Below are positions 10,886 through 20,512 of a stretch of DNA of 64,000 bases, piece by piece. Positions within the stretch are counted from its first letter, which is position 1. Each line of letters starts with the position of its first letter. Source of the stretch: Sesamum alatum (taxonomy: Eukaryota > Streptophyta > Magnoliopsida > Lamiales > Pedaliaceae); assembly GCA_034509735.1 (NCBI GenBank), contig JACGWO010000011.1, forward strand, positions 14,293,866-14,357,865, written 5' to 3'. The notes below the pieces were generated by a model that was not told where the DNA came from, did no database searches, and saw only the letters and a program-made list of their open reading frames with translations. Position numbers and translations under genes: made by a program.

Positions 10886-11454
10886 AATAAATAATTAATG
10901 GGAAACCTTAAGGAACTCTAGAAGTCAAATTGAATTTTCTATTATAAATCTTATTAAATTTTTATTGCATTTAATATATACACTGTATATGTATAAACTT
11001 TTTTTAAATAAAATAAACAATAATTATGACATAATCTTTATATATGCAAGGGGTATATATTAATCAAATAAAATTAGAAACACAATAAATTTTGAAATAA
11101 AAATCCAATCTCATCATTTACCATAATTTTCTCATTGCAACTCAAATCTGAAATCAGAAGTTGAGTTGATCAACTACACAATATAGCCCTATACTATATT
11201 AAACATTCTTGATCCACAAATACCAATTAATAACATTCATGGAAATTAATTAATAATTAACCAGCACTAATCAAGAAAGTGCTTCACGATACCTAATTAA
11301 GTAATTAACTAATTGCTTTCCATTTGATTCAATTAATTAATCCCTACTTACTGATCAGCTCCCACAAGCAGCTGCAAATCAACATACCCCTTTCGGACGG
11401 AATAAACCGTCGCAAATATATAAACAACATAATTTTTCGACCATCTGAAATTAA
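10886..11454. other. AT-rich region downstream of the zinc-finger gene
   Basis: This stretch follows the zinc-finger stop codon and probably holds its 3' UTR and terminator. No other gene or repeat was recognised. Confidence 0.4.
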
Positions 11455-11928
11455 TCAAAGCCTTAAAGACAAATCAAGCTGGCTGAGCTCTTCTTGTCGA
11501 CGAACACTCTCACCTCTGTCATATTCACCGTTAATCCAGCTGCTATACCCGTAATTCAAATCTCTTCCTCCGACCCGACCGGCCTGACCCTGACGGTCCA
11601 GCCCAGTGTCGGGGCTGAGGACCGGGCCAGGCCGGTGGGTGGAACCGTGTTGGGGCCTACCTGGCGAGCTCAGTTCTCTGCTCTTCTTGGCCAGGGTTCT
11701 CTCCAGCTTGTGTGCATTTTGGTGCCCTCCAAGCGCCTGCGAGCTGTAGAATTTTCTTCTGCAGTAATTGCAGGAGAAGACCCGTTGCTCGGCCGGGCTG
11801 AGAGGCGGTGAGATTGAGGGCGACGACGACGGGTCGAGGACAAGGTCTAGGTTAATCAGGTTGGTTTTTCTTGATGACAGGCTGAGGTTGAGAGAAGTGT
11901 TGGCGGCCTGATGATCACGATAGTTCAT
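11455..11928 (-). CDS. C2H2 zinc-finger transcription factor, ZFP1/3/4/7-like, with EAR motifs
   Basis: A 157-residue intronless protein. A single C2H2 finger carries the plant-specific core QALGGHQ (FSCNYCRRKFYSSQALGGHQ), followed by NAHKLERTLAKKSRE, which is typical of the Arabidopsis ZFP1-ZFP7 group. LNLSLS near residue 16 and the C-terminal LDLSLRL are EAR-type repressor motifs. I chose the ATG at 11928 (MNYRDHQAANTS) over the longer frame from 12129. The extra 67 residues look like translated 5' UTR and the shorter start matches family lengths. It probably acts in the nucleus as a repressor in development or hormone/stress responses; target genes cannot be read from sequence. No close gene neighbours. 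Confidence 0.9.
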   Translation of the reverse strand: MNYRDHQAANTSLNLSLSSRKTNLINLDLVLDPSSSPSISPPLSPAEQRVFSCNYCRRKFYSSQALGGHQNAHKLERTLAKKSRELSSPGRPQHGSTHRPGPVLSPDTGLDRQGQAGRVGGRDLNYGYSSWINGEYDRGESVRRQEELSQLDLSLRL

Positions 11929-12097
11929 GGCTGATCTGATGTATAACGTACCAGCTAGCGATCGATATATTATATGATGAAGAAGAGATTGATGAACGGT
12001 GGAGGTTGCAGCTGATGATAGTGTTAGATCAGCTTGAAAGTGAAGTGGGGTTGTTGTAAGGTAGCTAGGTTTTTGAAGGGGCGGGCTCGGTTGTATG

Positions 12098-12105
12098 TAT
12101 ATATA
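12098..12105 (-). promoter_or_regulatory. Candidate TATA box of the zinc-finger gene
   Basis: TATATATA about 170 bp upstream of the chosen ATG (minus strand), which fits a leader of about 140 nt. Confidence 0.45.
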
Positions 12106-12271
12106 CAGAGAGAAATACACACAGTACACACAGTGGTAGAGATGATTGGAGGGTTAAACAAATGATGAAACGAAAAGAGGGAATGGGAGTTTATTTGTTA
12201 CGTAGTATGTAAAAATATGGAAGGAAGTGGAAAATTTTCACTCTTCTCCTTCTAATTCAAATCATCACTGT

Positions 12272-12559
12272 CGCTAGAAAAAAAAATAGTATTAATTACA
12301 TTTTTAATGACTATAACTAAAAATTATGGTAAATAACTATTATTAACTACGGTTAAATAAAAATCGATGCAAAAACTAGTTTTTTCACCATGAAAAACTT
12401 ATTTGCTACGGCTTTTAAGCCATGGCAAATATTTTAGCCACCCTCGCAAAAAACTACAGCCGACAACCGTTGCATAGCAGTGGTCAATGACTATTCGCTA
12501 CATTTATTTAGTATTAACCATGACAATTAGCTATGGTTAAATGTCATATTTTTGTAGTG
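12272..12559. mobile_element. CACTA-type MITE, CACTAGAA family
   Basis: 288 bp with ends CGCTAGAAAAAA and (inverted) CACTACAAAAATATGAC. The body has characteristic CCATGGCAAA and ACCATGGTTAA-like blocks shared with 40228-40482 and 42234-42552. Flanking triplets TGT/CGT match at two of three positions. Confidence 0.65.
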
Positions 12560-12645
12560 CGTTACATCTTCTGTTTTTCTTTTAATATACATTCATGTTA
12601 TCTATAAAATTGATATCATGTATTTTATTTTCAAGAAAATATTTT

Positions 12646-12901
12646 TTTTGAATTGAAAGCAATGAATTTTATTAATCGAAAATAAAGTGATTACATACAG
12701 TCCTGTCGGCTATCGATATCGAACAAAGACAATTACAAACAATTCAATCAATAATATCACATAAACTAACACCCAACTATTACATCAGCAAATCATACCT
12801 ACTATATAATAAAAATAACATCAACCTACGTAGGGGTTCGAACCTATGACCTTTAGGATCATCGGGCCTCAACTTCGCCAACTAAACTAAACTTTCTCGA
12901 C
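12646..12901 (-). mobile_element. tRNA-derived SINE with 20-bp target duplication
   Basis: Read minus, it starts GAGAAAGTTTAGTTTAGTTGG (A-box region) and has the B box GGTTCGAACCCC at about 12834-12845. It then has an AT-rich body and ends in an A-rich tail. It is flanked by perfect copies of TATTTTCAAGAAAATATTTT at 12626-12645 and 12902-12921. The same family is at 46688-46952. Confidence 0.85.
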
Positions 12902-13099
12902 TATTTTCAAGAAAATATTTTATTCATGTGTATATTAAAAATAAAATATGCAATAGAATTTACAATTGAAAATTCACCAGCAAAGATTTAGCAATCAAAT
13001 GGAAAAAGCAGGAGGGTTTAACTTATTACTTTTTCTTTATTTTATAGAAATAGTGATTATATAAAACATATAGTAATAAATATATATAAATACATCGAT

Positions 13100-13222
13100 T
13101 TGATTAATACACTCAAATTAAATAAAATGAATGTCTACATATTGATGTGACTCGAACTCATGAATTCAAACTTATTGACGGGACGTCAACCTTAACAACT
13201 AGACTAAGACATTCTTAATTAA
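13100..13222 (-). mobile_element. SINE fragment
   Basis: Minus strand reads GTCTTAGTCTAGTTGTTAAG (A-box-like), then GAATTCATGAGTTCGAGTC (B-box-like). It is a relative or remnant of the tRNA-SINE family. No target duplication seen. Confidence 0.4.
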
Positions 13223-15626
13223 CTTATTACATACGACTAACATGAGAGAGAGACATGAGAAGGGAATCAAAGGGCTGTCGCCTCCATTAAAGGCAGCAGA
13301 ACAGCAGCTTGTCGGCCATAAATAAAATTTCAGTGCATTTTACCTTGAAATTCAGAGTTAAATTAATAAATCCTTTCACTATATTTTTTTTTTTACATTA
13401 TTGTTTATTATTATATATATATATATATATATATTTAAAAAAATGTGATGATGAGTGTAGAGATGATCGATGAAGATGGGCGGGCATAGATCTAATCATG
13501 AGTCCAATCACACTTTCTCTTGCTTTAAGTGTTTGAATTTATGAGGTTGGTCGACAGACAGGAAGGGGTGGGAGATTTTGCACTCATTTTCCAATTCAAG
13601 TAGACGATGGAGATTGAAGATAAGCCTTCTTGACTCCCTCAATTACGTAAACTAATAATGGATCCCTTAATAAACGGAACCTTGTAAAAAGAGTAAATAC
13701 TCCTCGTTTACTGCTTTTAGATTGTACATGGATCTTAATAAACGAATAGAAATTCACGCCAAAACCCCGTTTAAATGATTTTGTTTTATTTAAAGAAAAA
13801 AAAAAAAACTAGTCATGGACCCCTTAACTTGTTTTCCTTCTTTCATTTTTCTTAATTTCCAGCAGAAAGAAACAAAATCAAATTCACTAACTTATTGATC
13901 AACTAATAATCAGAATTTTCAAGTACTAATTAATTATGCTTTTATTCACATATGATTTTACTAGTAGATATTTATGTATTGTGTATGTATATTAGTGTGT
14001 GTATGTGTGTTTCTTTCCTTGTAGCAGGAAACGTAATGTAGTACGTAATACGTATACCAAACTATGAAGAAGGGTGGTGGGATGTATACGAGGATGTTCC
14101 TAGATCCAAGAACTGGGGGTCCATTCAAAGATTCAGCTTCACCAATAGACATTTTCTGACATCTTGATTTTTTGCTTTATCTCCATTATGAAATATATAC
14201 AATTATTTTTTTTTCTTTTCGTTAACATATATTTTCCCTTGGTAGTTTAATTGTCCATGATTAAGGAATTTTTTTACATGTGCTTTCTAGTCACTACCCA
14301 AAAAAATTTTTAAATTAAATCAATGAAAAAATTTAAATTTTTACCACAGTTAATCAATATTTGTCATGATTTTAGCAACAGCGAAAATATTTGTCAAGAT
14401 TTTAGATATGATTAATGTTTTGACCTTACTTGCAGAAAATAACGGCTAATGCCATTGCAGAGCCGTGATTAATTTATATTCACAATGATTTTTCTCTTTT
14501 GAACACTGTGATTAATTAACTAGAACTGAAAATTTTTATTTCCTTTAGTAAGTGTTAATTAAGTTTAAATAGAAGCTGCTTCCCCAACTCTTATAAATCT
14601 ATCTACAAAATTAAAAGGAATACATATATATATATATATATTTATATATGTCTCATTTATCAAATCTTAATCTTTATACACTAACGCAAGTATCGAAAAA
14701 ATCTTATATCAATTGGGTGTAAAAAGAATAAAACAATTCAAAGGTCATGTCACAAAATTCGCTCATATTTGTACGTAGATTAATAATATAGCATAATTTA
14801 TTGTTTCTGCATTCGATTAATATATATTTGGTTATAATTATATACATATCCATGAAGACAAATATATCAGTTAAGGTTTCTGTATTTTTGAAATGTCTGA
14901 AGTAATTACTAATTTCCATATTACTTACTGAGTAATATTGTGAGATAACTGCTTCATATATAAATTAAAAAGAGTTTATATATATGAATTTTTAATAAAA
15001 TCACATATCAATAAACCAAAAATTCACCTCACACTTTATTAATATTATTATAGATAGACAATACCAAATAATGGGCAGTAAGCTATCATGACTGCAAACC
15101 CACATATACAGCTAGTGGTGGTTAAAAAAATAAAAACAACATCACATGGGATATATAGTTTAAAAATAACTGAGGGAAACAGCCCACTACGTACATTGCA
15201 CCTTAATTTAAATTAAAATAATTAATATTCACCAGAAATGGGCTTACTGCATCGGCATAACATGCCATTTATTCATTTATTTATTTATTTAACTATAATA
15301 ATAATTAGAAGCGTAATTAGTTCGAAGGAATCAGCATGATCTTGGCTGTCGGCTACGAATGCGGTGATTAGTGTCTGTCATTTACGGACATTTATAATCT
15401 TGTGTGGAACAAGTGTTACAATGATTCCCAAACAAGGACATTAATTCCCTTTGAGAAATATTGCATCAATGGTTCTTTAGCATATATATATATATATATA
15501 TATATGTCTTCTCGTTGTACTTGGACAGCCCTACACTACACTATGGAAACCTACCTGCGACGAAGGTGGCAAACTGTTCTAACGGGAAAATTAATTATAT
15601 TAAAGTTGTTTATCATGTCAAGATAA
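13223..15626. other. AT-rich intergenic DNA
   Basis: Contains (TA)n tracts near 13412-13434, 14620-14640 and 15483-15505. A possible decayed CACTA MITE lies at about 14292-14556 (CACTACCC... to ...TTTAGTAAGTG). A 63-codon frame at 13961-14152 (minus, starting MSIGEAESLNGPPVLG) has slightly protein-like composition but no recognisable family. Nothing else supported. Confidence 0.35.
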
Positions 15627-15636
15627 TATAAATTTG

Positions 15637-15935
15637 GGGCAAAATGTTTTTTTTTCCCATAAAACTAGGGCATTATTTGTTTTGGTACCACAATTTAGGT
15701 AGGTGACTGTTTTAGTCCCATAAAATACATTTTTTAGTTTTTTTGGTCCCGAAATATCATGTGCCTTGCACATGGGACATGACATTTTGGAATAAAAAAA
15801 CTGAAAAACGTGACATTTTGGGATTAGAAAAACTGAAAAACGTGTTTTATGAGACTAAAACAGCCATCTACTTAAATTGTGGTACCAAAACAAATAATGC
15901 TCTAGTCTTACGGGACCAAAAAAGCATTTTGCTCT
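15637..15935. mobile_element. MITE, GGGCAAAATG family, copy 2, with 10-bp target duplication
   Basis: 299-bp inverted-repeat element with ends GGGCAAAATG and (inverted) GAGCAAAATG. TATAAATTTG occurs at 15627-15636 and 15936-15945. A 9-10 bp duplication is Mutator-like. Confidence 0.82.
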
Positions 15936-15945
15936 ATAAATTTGG

Positions 15946-16432
15946 CTACATTACATTTAGTGTCTTGTATGTTAAAGGGGTGGGTATTAATTTGGCAAAA
16001 TTACGTTTTTGATCCTGACATCAACTTGAATTGCAGTTGTTAAAATGTCATCCCATACTATACATGGCATAAAATACAATTTAGTCGCTTATGTGGTTAT
16101 GGGTTGATTGGATGCTTTTTCAGCAAATATGTCAATATGACTTGAATAAATTAAAACTTGACATAATTATAAATATCTTCTCGTTGTTTGGGAAGTTACT
16201 AATATCCTCTGATTTTAACTTTTGTCCACCAATCAGCCGATTCTTCATTTCCTATTAAGTTTTCATCCATTTTTTATACTGCACTGATCCAAATACCTTT
16301 GTACACTATAAAATAAGTTTACTCATTTTGTTTAATTTTCTAATTTTTTTTTTATGAACTAGTAGTGGAACAAGGAAATTTCACCTTGTTAGCTTTTTTT
16401 ACAATTTTCAAAAACAAAATAACCAAAAGAGA
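15946..16432. other. Intergenic DNA with TIR-like fragment
   Basis: Begins with TTTGGCAAAATTACG...GATCCTGACATCAACTTG, which resembles one arm of a long-TIR element without a partner nearby. No gene seen. Confidence 0.3.
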
Positions 16433-16988
16433 CACTACAAGAAAATTGCTAAATAGCAAAGGAACAAAATCTGGGTCGAACTATTAGCAAGCAAAATTCT
16501 CGATGCTAATTTATATTTTTTAATATAAGAAATTATTTGCTAATGAATTTAGCAACGACATTTACTTATTATGAATTTAGCAACGAATTTTTCAAAATAT
16601 ATATTAAATAAGGGTTTAATGCAATTTACCTCCCTGTGATATTGCAAATGAGCAAATTACCCCCTATGAAAAAATAATAGCAATTTACCTCCCTATGCTC
16701 TTTAAAATGGAGCAATTTACCTCCCTGTCCAGGAAGGTAAATTGCTCCAGTTTAAAAAATGGGGGGGGGGGGGGTAAATTGATTTAGTTTAAAAAACATA
16801 GGGAGATAAATTATTATTTTATTTTTCATAGGGATAATTTGCGCATTTACAATATCATAGGGGGGCTGCTTACATTTTTTCCTATTAAATAATATAGATT
16901 AGCAACGAGAATTTTACCTTACTAATTAAGTCAACGCTGATTATAGCATCAAATTTTTTTGTAGCTATTGAACTATTTTCTCGTCGTG
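16433..16988. mobile_element. CACTA-type non-autonomous element carrying a nested MITE
   Basis: Left end CACTACAAGAAAATTGC; right end, inverted, CACGACGAGAAAATAG. The 3-bp target duplication is AGA (16430-16432 and 16989-16991). Subterminal GCTAATTTAGCAACGA-type repeats are present. It is interrupted by the 271-bp MITE at 16612-16882. Confidence 0.75.
16612..16882. mobile_element. MITE, GGGTTTAATGC family, copy 1 (nested)
   Basis: Inverted repeat beginning GGGTTTAATGCAATTTACC. Perfect 10-bp target duplication TATTAAATAA at 16602-16611 and 16883-16892. It contains a run of 14 G at 16761-16774. Confidence 0.85.
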
Positions 16989-17999
16989 AGAAACAACAAG
17001 GACAAAGTGGACACTTTCAAATTTCCGTTCAATGATTACATAATTTCATCAAACGTCAAAAATATTGATAATTTTATAAATAAGAAATAATATTTATAAT
17101 TATGACGAACATAAAAGAAATCATAGTAAATTATCCTATATAACTTTGTAATAGAGACAGACACAGTCACACAGCCACACAAACATTGTACCCGACTTAA
17201 CTGTGCAATATAGGTAACTATATATTAATAAATTGAACAGAAAAAGAAGATGAGAAAAATGTATATTCCTAGGAAAAGAAAAATAAGATGAGGAGAGAAG
17301 GGGGAGAGTGACTTGGGAAAATGTGACAGGAGCAGTAACCAGCTGGGGTGGAACTGGAGACTGGAGATTACTGATCAGATCACTTAGTAGCATTATGGGA
17401 TTTTCCTAAGAAGGTGCTGAGATGAGGTGAGGAGGTGGGAATTGTTGCAGTCGACATGTTTTATTTTGCTGTCGGAATTCTATAAAACATTTCATTATGG
17501 GTCATGGAAAGATCCTCAGACCTACTCATGCCCTTCGCTCTCCTTTTCGCCTACACGTGGATAATAATTATATATTTATAGGTCAATTAAATTAGTTAAA
17601 GAAAAAACCCATGATAATCTAAATTTAATGGTTAAAATTGAAGTCTCATGAATAATTTGGGATTATGGGTCAATTCAACTGTACGTAAAATTATTTGTCT
17701 TGTTTTATATGGATTATTATAATTTATTTATTATTCTTAGTTCTATTGATGTATTATTCAGCATATCGAGATGTTCATGTAATTATGTATGATGTGAGCA
17801 AAAAGAGTTCAATCAAAGTTTGTCGTCTTGAGCTTGAACGAAGTGGGCCTAAATTTTGCAAATTTGAATAGGGAACATGCAAAAAGAACGTTAGCTTTCC
17901 GACGCTACAATAAGCAATTTTGGAATAAATAAACTTAAATGCAAGGAGAAATTAGGGAGAATAGAGAGTATTAAGTATGCCAAGGCTCCAAGCGAGATT
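16989..17999. other. Intergenic DNA, no supported gene
   Basis: A minus-strand 85-codon frame (17136-17393) is Ser/Leu/Phe-rich and resembles no family I know. The GC-richer stretch 17260-17460 may be transcribed, but there is no firm evidence. Confidence 0.3.
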
Positions 18000-18905
18000 A
18001 AAGAAAAATTCAGAGATTCAGAGTGTGAAAAAATATTACTAGTCTAGCTAAGGGGGTTGATATTTATAGAGAGAGTTCCTTGAAGTAGAAGAATTCTGGG
18101 GGGTTAGGACTCTTTGGAGCTTCCCTGAAGTCCTACCTGAATTGGTCTCCTGAAAAGGAGGAGGTGGTTGTGCTATATGCCTAGATAGGGGGATGTTTGG
18201 ATAGGCCTATTATCTGGCTTCCTTGACTGAGTCTCATCTCTTACTCCCGAAGTCCTTCCTCCGCAGGTCTCTCCTCCTGGGCCCTGATGGGGCTCTCTTG
18301 TGTGTTTCTTTGTCTCGGCTTTAGATGGGCTTCCTTTGTGAGTCATTTCCTCCTAGGCTCGCTTCTCTTACACGGCCTTGCTCCCTCCTTTGAGGAGGGC
18401 CTGGCCTGCTCTTCTGAGTGGGCTTGGTGTTGGACTTCCTAGGCGAGCCTAGGTCATTTCGCTAGTCTCGCACCTTATAGATGGATCCTTCTACTGTTCT
18501 GGATTGCGTGTATGAGCCGACCATTTTGGGTATATTAATTAGTCCTCCCCACTCTGAGGGGGAAGAAGATCCCTTACTCCCCCTTAGAGTAGGAGTCTTC
18601 CTGGAGGCCCACAGATGTAACCCTCTTCTCCAGGGGCGAGGTTGCCCTGATTTCCTTAATCTTCTGCTTTTCAAAAGTGGACGCCTTCCTTGCTGCCAAA
18701 AAAGTCAGTCACTTCTCTCATTGGGACGTGAAATCCCCCTTCGTCATTAAGAAAGGACTGGTAGCTTTTGCAGGCCTCAAGGCCCTAGTTATAGCCTAGC
18801 AATGATGGCTAGGGCTGATTTGACATCTCTGGTGCCCAAACACCTTAGGGCGCAGGCATGTGACTCCACTCGCTTCACAGTGGGAGGGTGGTTTTTGATA
18901 ACTGC
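18000..18905 (+). mobile_element. Left part of a decayed LTR retroelement (LTR/leader), split by the chromovirus
   Basis: GC-rich, non-coding and LTR-like (GATATTTATAGAGAGAG near 18060 as a possible TATA region). It joins 23826 onward once the chromovirus and one CCACG copy are removed. The right part encodes a PF04195-type gag start, so I infer this is the LTR/leader of the same old element. Frames here are not protein-like. Confidence 0.4.
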
Positions 18906-18910
18906 CCACG

Positions 18911-19394
18911 TGTCAAAGGCCATCCGCACTCTCAGCACCCTTGACCCAATTTCGGCCATGTTCCATCCGGCCGACCAACACTTCTGCCGACAGACGCTAG
19001 GCTTCCTCAGGTCTTAGAGTCTTAGGCATGAGTGACTGATGTAATATTGACTTTTTCGCTCACGTGGCACTGTGTGCCCCATGAGATGCAATTTTCAGCT
19101 TTTCTAGTATCTAGATTTGTCAATAGGAAATTTATTTTTAAGCCTATTATAGAAGGGAATGACCACTCGAAGTTTGATGTGCATTGCTAGTATCCCCCTC
19201 ACGGCAATCCTCGTGGCTAGCTTGCTGTAATCTTCAATATTTCTGCTATCAATACAAAAATGCATTTATTGCAATGTGCGAGGCGTCGGTGGAAATTCGG
19301 TTGGTGTTGCTGTCGGTTGGCGGAAGTAGTAGTTGTTGCGGACTACTAGCCATACAGTGCCCCTTCCCCGCATTGCAGAAGACGCCCCGTGAGA
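18911..19394 (+). repeat. Chromovirus 5' LTR
   Basis: 484 bp, starting TGTCAAAGGCC. Compared with the 3' LTR it lacks about 80 bp between ATTTATTGCAA and CGAGGCGTCGG and has scattered substitutions, so it is clearly older than the gag-pro element at 623. Confidence 0.85.
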
Positions 19395-19396
19395 GG

Positions 19397-19409
19397 TGGT
19401 ATCAGAGCC
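19397..19409 (+). promoter_or_regulatory. Primer-binding site, initiator tRNA-Met type
   Basis: TGGTATCAGAGCC two bases after the 5' LTR. This is the standard plant tRNA-iMet priming site. Confidence 0.85.
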
Positions 19410-19420
19410 TCGGTTGCCTG

Positions 19421-20512
19421 ATGGGGCCGAGGCGGGTTACGAGAGCTAGTTCTGCTAGAATGTCGGACCAGGACCCTAAGAGTCCGAGAGGGGCCGAGGT
19501 ACCCCAAGAAAGGATCACAAACTCGGAGGCCGAAATCTCCCGGTTAACTGAGGTGGTCGAGAAGTTGGAAGATCATGTTGCCTCACTGGAGCATGAGATC
19601 TCGGAGCTGTATTTCGATCTGAATGAGTGCCAGCATGCGGCCGCAATGCTTATGGCTAGGATGGTGTTGTTGAGATGCAACATAAGATGGAGGAGATGGC
19701 CCTACAGATTGGGATTCTCCAATGTGCGGTGGGCAACACTCCTGTTGCTCATGATAATGGTGCTAGGCTTTGAATTCTTGAACCAAAAGCCTACGGTGGT
19801 GCTCGAGATTCGAAGGAGGTCGAGAACTTCATGTTTGACATGGAGCAGTACTTCCTTGCGGTAGGTGTGGCCGATGAGGCGAGGAAGGTGTCTACTGCGA
19901 CCATGTATCTGACTGGTGATGCCAAGCTGTGGAAACGTACCAAGTATGCCGAGATTCAGGCAAACCATCTGCGCCTAGATACTTGGGGCATTCTGCGGGA
20001 AACCATTCATGAGCAGTTCTTCCTGGAGAATGTTGAGTATAATGCCCGACGGACGTTACGCAAGCTAGAACACACAGGCTCTATGCGGGAGTATGTGAAG
20101 GCCTTTTCGGCATTGATGTTGGACATCAGGGATATGTCGGAGAAGGATAAGCTCTTTACTTTTGTGGAGGGCCTGAAACCGTGGGCGCGGCTTGAGTTGC
20201 AGCAGTCAACGGGTGGCTGATTTGGGATCAGCGATGGCTACGGCCGAACGGTTGTCAGATTTCAATCCAGAGTCTTGGAGAGATAGGCAGACGACGCCTA
20301 GCCTAGCGCAGAATAAACCGAGAGGGTCGAGACCTTTTAAGGGTAACTCTAACAGGAGTGGGGGAGAGCGGAAGCCCTATACTCCCACCAGTTCGCAAGG
20401 GAGCTCAGACAGGAGTAAGCCCTTGGACAACAAGCAAGGGGCGTCACAGAGAGGAGTAGTTGCTTTCTGTGCGATGGCCCGCATTGATATCGGGATTGAC
20501 GACCTATACTAA
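19421..20512 (+). pseudogene. Chromovirus gag, frameshifted
   Basis: The likely start is ATG at 19421 (MGPRRVTRASSARMSDQ). A coiled-coil-like region follows (SEAEISRLTEVVEKLEDHV). A frame change near 19660 leads to 19831-20220, which holds the gag core (YLTGDAKLWKR, LRETIHEQFF, AFSALMLDIRDM). That frame stops at 20220 and the sequence continues in others. A zinc knuckle (CFLCDGPHWYRDC) is readable around 20464-20505 in a third frame. The product would package element RNA if intact. Confidence 0.75.

Noticed and set aside
11455..12129. Longer 224-residue start for the zinc-finger protein
   Set aside because: The extra 67 residues lack conservation-like pattern and cover the region just below a TATA box; the shorter ATG fits the family.
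17136..17393. 85-codon minus-strand frame
   Set aside because: Low-complexity composition and no family resemblance; no supporting splice or promoter signals.
18462..18750. 70- and 89-codon frames on both strands
   Set aside because: GC-rich LTR-like DNA keeps several frames open; no recognisable domain.
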